Origin: an uncultured Granulosicoccaceae bacterium
GTDB taxonomy: Bacteria; Pseudomonadota; Gammaproteobacteria; CALCKW01
DNA: 64,000 nt
Direction of reading: 5' to 3'
NCBI GenBank assembly: GCA_937965695.1
Contig: CALCKW010000030.1
Coordinates: forward strand, 24,739 to 88,738
The position numbers and the translations under genes are program-made. Below, in pieces: positions 1 to 7,883 of the stretch. How positions within the stretch are numbered: the stretch's first letter is position 1; the number at the start of each line of letters is the position of its first letter. The notes beneath the pieces are model-generated. The model worked only from the letters and a program-made list of their open reading frames with translations. It was not told the origin of the DNA and did not search any database.

Positions 1-1
1 A

Positions 2-709
2 ATAGACTCCGCAAAACTACCCGATCACGCCGGGCCATACGCTGACAAAAAAGGCAAGGACAGCTGGAATCGTTTGAACCCTATGCGCCAGCGAAAAATA
101 AATAGCGCCTACGCCAATGTCGGTAAAGCCATCGCTGCTTATGAAAGAACCCTTGAATATGCCCCCACCCGATTCGACCGATACCTAGACGAACTAGCAA
201 CGGGTAAAAAAGATAGCAATGTGCTGAATTCTGAAGAGAAGTCTGGTGCCCGTTTATTCATTGACGCGGCTAAAACCCAGTGTTTGCAATGTCACAACGG
301 ACCAACATTCAGTAACGGAGATTTTCACAATATCGGCACGGGTAACTTCAGCGGCGAACATTTAGATTTTGGGCGTGTATTCGGACTTCAGGCGGTGCTG
401 TTGGACGAGTTCAATTGCTTAGGTCCCTTTAGCGATGCGGCCAAAGGACAGTGCACAGAGTTGCGCTTTTTAAAACGCAATGCCCATGTTCCACTGGAAG
501 GTTCTTTCAAAACACCTAGCTTGCGCAACGTTTCAGAGACTGCTCCCTATTTTCACGACGGCAGTAAAACAACTCTGGAGTCCGTCATAAAGCATTACAA
601 CGTACCTCCAGACAGAAAACAGGTTGGTGCTCACGAGTTGCGCAAACTTGAACTCAGTGTTGAAGAAGAAAAACAACTGGAGAGTTTCTTGCGGACATTG
701 TCAGACTGA
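2..709 (+). CDS. Di-haem cytochrome c peroxidase / MauG family protein (C-terminal part)
   Basis: The reading frame is open from the left edge, so the gene starts outside the window and about 235 C-terminal residues are seen. A haem c attachment motif CLQCH is encoded at 281-295, and the stretch RNVSETAPYFHDGS near 520-565 matches the conserved C-terminal segment of bacterial cytochrome c peroxidases and MauG relatives. Such proteins are periplasmic and reduce hydrogen peroxide or oxidise a partner using two c-type haems; the first haem motif would lie upstream. Which branch of the family (peroxidase or MauG-like oxidase) cannot be decided from this part. The next gene is convergent. Confidence 0.88.
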   Translation: MDSAKLPDHAGPYADKKGKDSWNRLNPMRQRKINSAYANVGKAIAAYERTLEYAPTRFDRYLDELATGKKDSNVLNSEEKSGARLFIDAAKTQCLQCHNGPTFSNGDFHNIGTGNFSGEHLDFGRVFGLQAVLLDEFNCLGPFSDAAKGQCTELRFLKRNAHVPLEGSFKTPSLRNVSETAPYFHDGSKTTLESVIKHYNVPPDRKQVGAHELRKLELSVEEEKQLESFLRTLSD

Positions 710-733
710 CATCACACAAGAGCAGAAAAGGGG

Positions 734-1033
734 TTAAGTGTTCGGATCAGTGTTATCAAGGAACTCTTTTACGAGTACCGGCGAGACACCGTGAAGCTGC
801 CGAAGTCGCCTATCACCCCATCCCCAGCGAGACCTGCACCAGCGTACAAGCGATCCTACCCAAGCAATCTCGAGAGCTATTAAGGCTGTGCCGATGAGCA
901 GGAATAGCCACCCCAAAGGCAAAGGCAAAGGCACAAACACAAGCCCTAGAAAAAAGCTGCCGATACCAAGCAACAAACGCCCAATGTGGGGCCGTGCTTT
1001 TTTGTCCCTTTCAAATGTATTCACGTGATACAC
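734..1033 (-). CDS. Small inner-membrane protein of unknown function (PGPGW-like)
   Basis: This encodes 99 residues from a GTG start. Two hydrophobic segments at about residues 20-38 and 40-60 are separated by a proline-rich turn (PLPLPLGW), followed by a basic, tryptophan-rich stretch (VRWCRSRWGWG) that should face the cytoplasm. The layout resembles the small PGPGW transmembrane family, but the signature is only approximate. It stands alone, convergent with the peroxidase gene. The start is uncertain, because another in-frame GTG lies three codons downstream. No function can be assigned. Confidence 0.6.
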   Translation of the reverse strand: MYHVNTFERDKKARPHIGRLLLGIGSFFLGLVFVPLPLPLGWLFLLIGTALIALEIAWVGSLVRWCRSRWGWGDRRLRQLHGVSPVLVKEFLDNTDPNT

Positions 1034-1270
1034 ATAGCGTTTTAGATTTATAGGATTTTACTTAGCAGAACATCATAATACAGTTGCCATCAAATTAGCT
1101 GTTCCCGAGCCTCAAACTGGCGAATGCATCTCAAAATAGCTCCACACAAAAGCACAGCTCGAGTAAGAATCAGAACAGTCAAATCAAGAGACCGTGATTT
1201 TGCTCCAGTCTAAGAGACTAATAGAGCAATTTTACAATTATTTATCTATCGATATACATCAAACATCAAG

Positions 1271-1290
1271 TTGACGTTTACGTAAACGTT
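1271..1290. promoter_or_regulatory. Candidate LiuR-type operator overlapping a -35 element
   Basis: ACGTTTACGTAAACGT at 1274-1289 is a perfect 16-base palindrome, 69 bases before the dehydrogenase start. It overlaps TTGACG (1271-1276), a good -35 hexamer. From memory, operators reported for the MerR-family regulator LiuR, which controls branched-chain amino acid catabolism in proteobacteria, have a similar TTTACGT/ACGTAAA core. The acyl-CoA dehydrogenase gene downstream fits that regulon. No liuR gene is in the window, so the assignment is an inference. Confidence 0.45.
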
Positions 1291-1305
1291 AATTAAGCTT
1301 AAAGA

Positions 1306-1318
1306 CGCTACTGTAGCG
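1306..1318. repeat. Short perfect inverted repeat in the acyl-CoA dehydrogenase leader
   Basis: CGCTAC and GTAGCG flank a single T. The element lies 16 bases right of the larger palindrome and 40 bases before the start codon. It could be a second operator or a weak leader hairpin; the sequence alone does not say which. Confidence 0.4.
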
Positions 1319-1358
1319 CCAATAAAAAACTCATTCTAAAAGCTCTTGGGAGCTCTCG

Positions 1359-2492
1359 ATGTTACTCAATGAAGAACAACGATTGATGCAAGATACCGTC
1401 AAGCAATTTGTGCGTGATCGTGTAACACCCTATGCAGAACAGTGGGCCCATGCCAGGGCTGTATCCGCAGACGTATTAGCGCAAATGGGCCAGTTAGGCC
1501 TGCTCGGCATGACGACGGATCCTGACTGGGGCGGCGCAGGTGCGGACTACGTCAGTTACGCACTTGCTCTGATGGAAGTCGCAGCTGGCGACGGTGGGCT
1601 ATCAACTATCATGAGCGTTAATAACGCTCCAATGTGCGCAGCACTTGCTCAGCTAGGCAGTGACACTCAGAAAAAACAGTTTTTAGCCCCCCTGGCACGT
1701 GGCGAGATGATCGGGGCCTTTTGCTTGACCGAATCTCACGCTGGCTCAGATGCATCAGCTATTCGGACACAGGCAAGTCGCGATGGCGATGAGTATGTCA
1801 TTAACGGCAACAAGCAATTCATCACTTCAGGCAAACTGGCCGGTTGTGCACTCATTTTTGCAGTCACTGACAAAGGCGCGGGTAAACGCGGACTCTCCGC
1901 TTTCATCGTCTCCACGGACACCCCAGGCTACCAGGTGAGCAAAGTTGAAGAAAAACTGGGACAAGCCAGCTCCGACACCTGCTCATTGAACTTTGACAAT
2001 ATGCGTATACCTGCTGACAGCTTACTCGGTGAAGAAGGACAAGGCTACCGCATTGCTCTAGGAAATTTAGAGGCAGGACGCATCGGCATTGCCTCACAAA
2101 GTGTGGGAATGGCGCAAGCGGCCTTGGACTACGCCATTGCTTACGCAGGCGAACGTGAGAGCATGGGTGTGCCAATTATTGAGCATCAAGCTGTGGCATT
2201 TAGACTGGCAGATATGCAGGCCAAGCTTGAAGCCGCACGCCAGCTAACATTACACGCCGCAGCCATTAAAGACTCGGGAGAACCCTGCCTTCAACAAGCC
2301 TGTATGGCAAAGCTGGTAGCTTCTGAGACGGCTGAACAAGTTTGCTCTGCTGCCATCCAAACCCTTGGTGGTTATGGTTATCTTTCTGATTTTCCTGTCG
2401 AAAGAATTTACCGAGACGTTAGAGTGTGTCAAATTTACGAAGGCACTTCCGATATCCAAAAATTAATTATCAGCCGCGGGTTTAATCGCTGA
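1359..2492 (+). CDS. Acyl-CoA dehydrogenase (short/branched-chain type)
   Basis: This 377-residue flavoenzyme has the usual family length. It oxidises an acyl-CoA to the 2-enoyl-CoA and passes electrons to electron-transfer flavoprotein. The FAD-binding segment AFCLTESHAGSD lies near residues 120-131, and the catalytic base is Glu361 in the C-terminal IYEGTSDIQ. Placement of the base in this loop is typical of short-chain and 2-methylbranched-chain dehydrogenases; isovaleryl-CoA and long-chain types place it elsewhere. The next gene, 16 bases downstream, is an HSD10-like dehydrogenase, so 2-methylbutyryl-CoA from isoleucine is a plausible substrate. The palindrome upstream suggests regulation with branched-chain amino acid catabolism. 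Substrate choice remains inferred. Confidence 0.93.
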   Translation: MLLNEEQRLMQDTVKQFVRDRVTPYAEQWAHARAVSADVLAQMGQLGLLGMTTDPDWGGAGADYVSYALALMEVAAGDGGLSTIMSVNNAPMCAALAQLGSDTQKKQFLAPLARGEMIGAFCLTESHAGSDASAIRTQASRDGDEYVINGNKQFITSGKLAGCALIFAVTDKGAGKRGLSAFIVSTDTPGYQVSKVEEKLGQASSDTCSLNFDNMRIPADSLLGEEGQGYRIALGNLEAGRIGIASQSVGMAQAALDYAIAYAGERESMGVPIIEHQAVAFRLADMQAKLEAARQLTLHAAAIKDSGEPCLQQACMAKLVASETAEQVCSAAIQTLGGYGYLSDFPVERIYRDVRVCQIYEGTSDIQKLIISRGFNR

Positions 2493-2508
2493 GTCGAGAG
2501 GCAACAAC

Positions 2509-3273
2509 ATGGAAATACAAGGCAATATAGCTGTCGTTACCGGTGGGGCCAGTGGACTGGGCGCAGCAACAGCCGCGCACTTCGCAAGCTTGGGATGCAA
2601 AGTTGCAATTTTTGATTTAGACCGAGAGCGCGGTGAGCAACACGCAAAGGATATTGATGGCTTGTTTGTTTCAGTGGATGTTAGCGATGAAGTGAGTGTC
2701 AGTGCAGGACTCGATGCTGTAGAGAATTGGGCGGGCTCCTCCGTGCGCGTGCTTGTCAATTGCGCAGGCATCGTTATTGGCAGCAAAACAGTTGGTAAGC
2801 ATGGTGCGCATCCTCTAGCTGACTTTGAAAAAGTTATAAGAATAAATTTGATTGGAACTTTTAATTGCACTCGGCTAACAGCTGCACGCATGAGCGAAGC
2901 GCAGCCCTTGAACTGCGGTGATCGAGGCGTTGTGGTCAGCACTGCAAGTGTGGCTGCGTTTGATGGCCAAGTGGGACAGGCGGCATACAGCGCTTCTAAA
3001 GCGGCTGTGGCGGGCATGACTTTGCCTATTGCGCGAGATTTGGCTAACAATGCCATTCGCGTATGCACTATCGCACCCGGAATTTTTATGACCCCAATGA
3101 TGGCTGGTATGCCTGAATCAGTTAAACAAACTCTGGGAGACTCAGTACCCTACCCAAAACGCATGGGCGATCCCCGTGAGTTTGCCAAAACTGCAGCTCA
3201 TATTGTCGATAACCAATACCTCAATGGTGAAACGATTCGTATCGACGGCGCTATTCGTCTAGCACCTCGCTGA
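2509..3273 (+). CDS. Short-chain dehydrogenase, 3-hydroxyacyl-CoA dehydrogenase type 2 (HSD10-like)
   Basis: This classical SDR has 254 residues. The NAD-binding motif TGGASGLG is at 11-18, NCAG at 84-87, and the catalytic residues are Ser147, Tyr160 and Lys164 (YSASK). The segment around 88-110, with GKHGAHPLADFEKVI, is the insertion characteristic of mitochondrial HSD10 and bacterial relatives, which oxidise 3-hydroxy-2-methylbutyryl-CoA or short 3-hydroxyacyl-CoAs. It follows the acyl-CoA dehydrogenase by 16 bases and is probably in the same transcript. Together they would supply two oxidation steps of isoleucine or short-chain acyl-CoA breakdown. No enoyl-CoA hydratase is adjacent; a thiolase lies 6.6 kb downstream. 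Confidence 0.9.
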   Translation: MEIQGNIAVVTGGASGLGAATAAHFASLGCKVAIFDLDRERGEQHAKDIDGLFVSVDVSDEVSVSAGLDAVENWAGSSVRVLVNCAGIVIGSKTVGKHGAHPLADFEKVIRINLIGTFNCTRLTAARMSEAQPLNCGDRGVVVSTASVAAFDGQVGQAAYSASKAAVAGMTLPIARDLANNAIRVCTIAPGIFMTPMMAGMPESVKQTLGDSVPYPKRMGDPREFAKTAAHIVDNQYLNGETIRIDGAIRLAPR

Positions 3274-3380
3274 TTCATAGAGACTGTGTAGCCTAATTCT
3301 TTGGCAAACAGCCAATAGGAAATGACGCCGATGAATTCACGTTGCTCCACTACAGCTTGTACGCTTGGTCAACGCAAGCC

Positions 3381-5195
3381 ATGATATCTTTTTTAAGACA
3401 AGCAGAATCGCTGCTCGCGACTGCGGCAAACAATCGTCATCGCGTATTGATCACTTTTTCTGGTGAACAGCAATGGGCTGAGCAGCAAGCAACCGACCTT
3501 TTGGACCAACAGCAAACTACACCCTTATGGGTTAGCGACTCTTTAGAGAAACGACCAGAAGCAATTGATTTCAATAGCAGTCGGCGTTGGCTGGGCCGAG
3601 AAGTCGACGCTCTGGTATTTGACGCCCACTCAGGGTTTGATCCGAATATTTTTGCGTTGCTGTGTGGCACTGTTAAGGCGGGAGGAGCACTAATATTACT
3701 GACACCTGCTTTAGAACGCTGGGACCTGCATGCCGACCCTGTAAATAATCGATGCAGTATCTGGGGTCAGTCAGTCCAGCGCTCTCGCTACCTCGCTCGT
3801 TTGAGCCTACGGATACCAGATACGTCACAACTATTGGTACAGCAGGGTAAAGAACCACGTTGCGTCAAACTGCTTAAAAACGAGTCCACCCCCTCCAGCT
3901 TTAACGAGCAAAAAAAGCTCGTGCACCAGCTAGCCGATCAGTTTGAAAATGCGCCTGTCCAGCTAGCGATAATAAGTGGCGATCGAGGGAGAGGTAAGTC
4001 AGCTGCCCTTGGGCAATTAGCCGCTGAGTTCGCTCGGCGCGGAGCTCACCGACTGCTGGTTAGCGCACCCCGCAAAGCAGCAGTAGATGTGTTGCTGGTA
4101 CATGCCCGCAATCATTGGCCAGACGATGCACCCAAACTGGAAACGTGTTTAAATTTTGTATCGCCAGACAGCTTAAGCTTAGAGCCACAAGCTTGTGATG
4201 TGTTACTGGTCGACGAAATGGGTGGTATACATTTAGGTCTATTGACCAAGCTCTTAGCGCAGTACCCTAGATTAATCATGGCGGGCACCGTCCACGGTTA
4301 CGAAGGCGCAGGAAGAGGATTTCATACGCGGCTTCGCAATCACGTTGTGGATCATTACCCGCACGGCTACTGGAGCAATCTACAGCAACCCATTCGCTGG
4401 GCCTCAGATGATCCCTTAGAACGTAGTTGTAATGATTTGTTGATGCTAAATGCAGAAAGCAAAGCGATTGATACCGACTGCGCTGCGTTTGACTGGCTGG
4501 ATCGAAATAGTCTAGCGATTGATGAGCCGCTCTTAAGGCAAATCTACGGGCTGCTCGCCACAGCACACTACCGCACCCGGCCACTGGATTTGCGCCAAAT
4601 GCTAGATGGTCCAAACTTACGATTGGCCGTTTTGCGTCGCGAGGAAACAGTGCTCGCGGCTTGTTTGGTCGCTCAAGAAGGCCCAATAAACGACGACGAA
4701 CTCATCGCCGAAATTATGGCAGGGAGACGCAGGCCTTCCGGTCATCTGCTTCCGCAATTACTTTTACAAAAGCGGCAGATCCCACTAGCGGCGACGGGTA
4801 CCTTTTGGCGTGTGGTGAGAATCGCCGTACAGCCTGAATGCCAGAACCAAGGGTTTGGCAGCGAACTGCTGCAACACCTACAGCGAGAAGCTAGGGCTGC
4901 AGGCATAAACTTCATCGGCAGTATTTTCGCAGCAGATGGTCGCGTCATTCGTTTTTGGACGCGAGCTGAGTATCATCCCGTGCTGTTGGGGGATAACTGC
5001 GAAGCCACCAGTGGGAGTTACGCGTTGACGGTTCTCAAGCCATTGACTTCAGCCGCTGACTTTATCTTTGCTAGCGCCAAAGATTGCTGGACCAAGTACC
5101 CGAATAAGGATTTAAAAAAGAGCCATCCCGCGCTGTCGGCAGAGTTGCGAACAGTTATCAAGCAGTCACAACGAACCGATACTATCCCCGAATAA
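3381..5195 (+). CDS. tmcA: tRNA(Met) cytidine acetyltransferase TmcA
   Basis: TmcA makes N4-acetylcytidine at the wobble base of elongator tRNA-Met using acetyl-CoA and ATP. With the ATG at 3381 the protein has 604 residues and its N-terminus lines up with E. coli TmcA; a TTG 13 codons upstream is the alternative start. In order it has an N-terminal domain ending in a VFDAHSGFD-like segment, a helicase-type P-loop GDRGRGKS at 200-207 and a GNAT acetyl-CoA site (QNQGFG, 488-493). It is about 65 residues shorter than E. coli TmcA, missing much of the C-terminal tail. The Walker B region reads VDEMGGIH where I recall VDEAAAIP in the enterobacterial protein; the acidic pair is kept. The next gene begins 15 bases downstream. 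Confidence 0.9.
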   Translation: MISFLRQAESLLATAANNRHRVLITFSGEQQWAEQQATDLLDQQQTTPLWVSDSLEKRPEAIDFNSSRRWLGREVDALVFDAHSGFDPNIFALLCGTVKAGGALILLTPALERWDLHADPVNNRCSIWGQSVQRSRYLARLSLRIPDTSQLLVQQGKEPRCVKLLKNESTPSSFNEQKKLVHQLADQFENAPVQLAIISGDRGRGKSAALGQLAAEFARRGAHRLLVSAPRKAAVDVLLVHARNHWPDDAPKLETCLNFVSPDSLSLEPQACDVLLVDEMGGIHLGLLTKLLAQYPRLIMAGTVHGYEGAGRGFHTRLRNHVVDHYPHGYWSNLQQPIRWASDDPLERSCNDLLMLNAESKAIDTDCAAFDWLDRNSLAIDEPLLRQIYGLLATAHYRTRPLDLRQMLDGPNLRLAVLRREETVLAACLVAQEGPINDDELIAEIMAGRRRPSGHLLPQLLLQKRQIPLAATGTFWRVVRIAVQPECQNQGFGSELLQHLQREARAAGINFIGSIFAADGRVIRFWTRAEYHPVLLGDNCEATSGSYALTVLKPLTSAADFIFASAKDCWTKYPNKDLKKSHPALSAELRTVIKQSQRTDTIPE

Positions 5196-5210
5196 TGGTA
5201 ATATGACTTG

Positions 5211-6059
5211 ATGATCGAGCCTGCAGATATCACCGTTGTTATACCAAGTTTCAATCGCGCGCACTGCCTGCCACGAGCGCTCGACTCTGTATTAGCCCAA
5301 ACACTGAAACCACTAGAAATTATCGTCGTAGATGACGGCTCGACAGACACCACAACTCAGCTATTAGCTGATCAGTACCGCGGTATTAAAGCGATCTATC
5401 AGGACAATGCTGGTGTAAGTGCAGCAAGGAATACAGGCATTAGTGCTTCAAAAGGTGTTTGGATCGCTCTACTGGATTCAGACGATGCTTGGCACTGCGA
5501 TAAGTTGAAACAACAACTCGAAGCAGTCCAAGAATTCCCTCAATCGCGCTTGGTACATTGTGACGAACTCTGGATACGCAACGGAGTACGGGTCAATCCT
5601 AAAAATCGCCACCGAAAATCTGGCGGTTGGATATTTGAGCAATGCCTGCCGTTGTGTGCCATTTCGCCCAGTGCAGCGCTGATTCGTCGCGATGTGTTTG
5701 AAGACATCGGCTTATTCGACGAAAACCTCCCCGCCTGCGAAGACTACGACTACTGGTTGCGTTTTACACATCAAGAGCCGGTGTTGTACATAGATAAAGC
5801 GCTGCTGAGTAAATATGGCGGGCATGATGATCAGCTCTCGCGTGCTCACTGGGGAATGGATCGTTTTCGTATACAAGTACTTTTCAAGCTATTGCGTACT
5901 GCAACCCTCGACAGCACACAACGCTGTGCTGCCATCGAGGTATTGAGCGGAAAAATCAAAGTATTTGCAGCAGGTGCCCGTAAGCGTGGCCGTGAAGAAG
6001 AGGCTCAACAACTAGAGTCAGAACTCTCGATGATTGAATATACCGGTTCGGTGCAATGA
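5211..6059 (+). CDS. Family 2 glycosyltransferase
   Basis: This GT-A fold transferase has 282 residues. It starts with VIPSFNRA, followed by VDDGSTD near residue 41 (nucleotide-sugar binding) and the metal-binding LLDSDD near residue 90, then a later CEDYDYWLRF acceptor-side motif near residue 180. A TTG directly before the ATG at 5211 could add one residue. There is no membrane segment, so it is probably soluble and acts on a cytoplasmic or membrane-facing acceptor. Its stop overlaps the start of the next gene by four bases (ATGA), which points to translational coupling with the nucleosidase-like gene. The sugar and acceptor are unknown. A family 2 transferase is unexpected between tmcA and a radical SAM gene. 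Confidence 0.9.
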   Translation: MIEPADITVVIPSFNRAHCLPRALDSVLAQTLKPLEIIVVDDGSTDTTTQLLADQYRGIKAIYQDNAGVSAARNTGISASKGVWIALLDSDDAWHCDKLKQQLEAVQEFPQSRLVHCDELWIRNGVRVNPKNRHRKSGGWIFEQCLPLCAISPSAALIRRDVFEDIGLFDENLPACEDYDYWLRFTHQEPVLYIDKALLSKYGGHDDQLSRAHWGMDRFRIQVLFKLLRTATLDSTQRCAAIEVLSGKIKVFAAGARKRGREEEAQQLESELSMIEYTGSVQ

Positions 6060-6868
6060 CCGTTTATGTCGTAGCATTGCCGGCGGAAGCTCGCCCAATC
6101 ATTGACGCGCTGAAGCTCAAAAGAAAAATCGATAAGCCCTGGTCTACTTATAGCAACGGCGACGATCACTTGCTGGTCACCGGAATTGGTCAATTAAACG
6201 CCGCCGCTGCCTGCGGGTGGTTGATTGGACACGCTCCGAGCCTTGCACGTTTACCGTGGCTTAATATCGGCATTGCTGGTCACGCCTCGCATGCACTCGG
6301 TGAGCTTTTCTGGGTAGAGAAACTGCAAGGTGTACGTGGAGGTTACTACCCGGCACTGCACTGCACTAACGCTCTACCCGGAGCTGTATTGAAAACGGTG
6401 GACGAACCCTGCTCTCTGTATGTCGACGAAAAGCTGGTTGATATGGAAGGCCTCGCCTTCTATTTAACTTGCTCTCGTTTTGTGCCACTGGAACTCGTTC
6501 ATCTACTCAAGGTCGTTTCGGACAACAGAGAAAATCCGCTTGAGAGTTTCGACAAAAAGTCAGTGCCGGGTCTAATCCAAAACAACATTGATAAAATAAT
6601 TAGCTTCTCGACAGCACTGACTCAGCTTGCCGATAGCTTGCCTGAGCCGACGCCCGTCGGCCTCGAGGAGTGCATACTAGAATACTCTAGCCGATGGCGC
6701 TTTAGTCATAGTCAGACTCAACAGTTATACAAATTGCTCAACCGCTACTACGCGTTGACACAATTATTGTTGAGCCCTAACGACTTAGAAACAAAGGCTA
6801 GGGATGCTAAACAAGTTCTCTCGATGCTGGAGGTCGAGATAGAGAAACTTCCGGTGGTGCTGCGATGA
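6056..6868 (+). CDS. Nucleoside phosphorylase/nucleosidase-like protein (PNP superfamily)
   Basis: This encodes 270 residues. Glu11 lies in an N-terminal VALPAEARP motif, a glycine-rich LVTGIGQLNA follows, then LVDMEGLAF near 128-135 (the purine/ribose-binding Met-Glu pair) and KVVSDN at 152-157 with the candidate catalytic Asp. This is the order seen in 5'-methylthioadenosine/SAH nucleosidases and purine nucleoside phosphorylases. The last 100 residues are helical and do not match the standard domain, so the protein is longer than typical MTA/SAH nucleosidases (about 230). It overlaps both neighbours by four bases. A substrate produced by the adjacent radical SAM chemistry, such as 5'-deoxyadenosine, is possible but unproven. 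Confidence 0.8.
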   Translation: MTVYVVALPAEARPIIDALKLKRKIDKPWSTYSNGDDHLLVTGIGQLNAAAACGWLIGHAPSLARLPWLNIGIAGHASHALGELFWVEKLQGVRGGYYPALHCTNALPGAVLKTVDEPCSLYVDEKLVDMEGLAFYLTCSRFVPLELVHLLKVVSDNRENPLESFDKKSVPGLIQNNIDKIISFSTALTQLADSLPEPTPVGLEECILEYSSRWRFSHSQTQQLYKLLNRYYALTQLLLSPNDLETKARDAKQVLSMLEVEIEKLPVVLR

Positions 6869-7872
6869 TAGATACAATTTACATTGAAGAAGCCGTTCAA
6901 CAACACCCTCGCACGTTGAAGGTTCTGGAGCGTTTTCCAAAAGCACGGCGAATAGTCTGCGAACGCTATGGTGAAATATTCAACAGAGCACAACAAAGTT
7001 TCAGGGTTCAAAAACAAAAACCTGCGCTCGTACTGGCTCACAAGTCAGGGAATCGAGTACTGCCTGCTCCAGCAGACTACGGTATCGGCGGCCAACACAA
7101 TTTCTACTTTTCGCACCTGTACAATTGCCTGTACGATTGCCGTTATTGTTTTTTACAAGGCATGTACAGAAGCGCGAATTACGTCATGTTTGTCAACTAC
7201 GAAGATTTTTTTGATGACATCAAAGAACAGCAGGACAAACTGGATGCGCCTGGTTGGTATTTTTCTGGTTACGACTGTGACTCACTCGCTTTGGAACCTG
7301 TCACTCACTTTGTGTCTGAGGCATTGCAGTGGTTTGCACACCAGCCACAGGCTAATCTCGAGCTTCGCACCAAGAGTACGCAGATAAGATCCCTTCTCAA
7401 GTTGGAACCCCTAGACAATGTGGTAGTTGCCTGTAGCTTGTCACCCGACCCTATTGCTAGATCTCTTGAGCATGACGCTCCTTCACTTGATCGTCGAATC
7501 GCAGCACTGGAGAAAGTTGCAGAGGCCGGTTGGAGAATAGGCTTACGCTTTGATCCGCTCATCTGGTGTGATGACTACAAAGAGGTGTACGCAAAATTCT
7601 TTGACGATGTTTTTTCCCGGTTACCCCAAGCCAGTATCCATTCAGTCAGTACCGGGAGTTTTCGCCTACCTCCTGAGTTTCAGCAAAAGCTAGCTAAGCT
7701 CTACCCGCGTGATGCGTTGCTGGCTGGCCCATTAGCACGCAACGATCGATGGGTAGGATTCCCCGTAGAACGCGAGCAAGCGCTATTACAGTTTGCGCAA
7801 GACCAAGTCGTGGGTGCTGTGGGCCAAGATAGGTTCTTCCCCTGCCAGTTTTCTGCGGAGAACGTATCTTGA
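6865..7872 (+). CDS. Radical SAM protein of the spore photoproduct lyase family
   Basis: This 335-residue protein has the radical SAM cluster motif CLYDCRYC, with Cys88, Cys92 and Cys95 expected to bind the 4Fe-4S cluster. The surrounding YFSHLYNC...FLQGMY sequence is characteristic of the SPL/SplB family, whose Bacillus founder repairs the thymine dimer 5-thyminyl-5,6-dihydrothymine. The organism shows no sign of sporulation, and proteobacterial members are of uncertain function, so DNA repair is only one possibility. The start overlaps the nucleosidase-like gene by four bases; the three genes from 5211 form one coupled unit. The next gene is convergent, 11 bases away. Confidence 0.9.
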   Translation: MIDTIYIEEAVQQHPRTLKVLERFPKARRIVCERYGEIFNRAQQSFRVQKQKPALVLAHKSGNRVLPAPADYGIGGQHNFYFSHLYNCLYDCRYCFLQGMYRSANYVMFVNYEDFFDDIKEQQDKLDAPGWYFSGYDCDSLALEPVTHFVSEALQWFAHQPQANLELRTKSTQIRSLLKLEPLDNVVVACSLSPDPIARSLEHDAPSLDRRIAALEKVAEAGWRIGLRFDPLIWCDDYKEVYAKFFDDVFSRLPQASIHSVSTGSFRLPPEFQQKLAKLYPRDALLAGPLARNDRWVGFPVEREQALLQFAQDQVVGAVGQDRFFPCQFSAENVS

Positions 7873-7883
7873 ATGGCGCGAGA

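Larger units (their letters stand above)
1034..1358. other. Intergenic region with divergent promoter elements
   Basis: These 325 bases separate the small membrane protein gene (leftward) from the acyl-CoA dehydrogenase gene (rightward). The left two thirds is A+T-rich without a recognisable gene. The right end holds two palindromes, listed separately, and a ribosome-binding sequence TGGGAG at 1347-1352, six bases before the ATG at 1359. Confidence 0.6.

Noticed and set aside
2463..3068. Leftward reading frame of 201 codons
   Set aside because: It is antisense to the short-chain dehydrogenase, with an Ala/Ser/Thr-rich low-complexity product.
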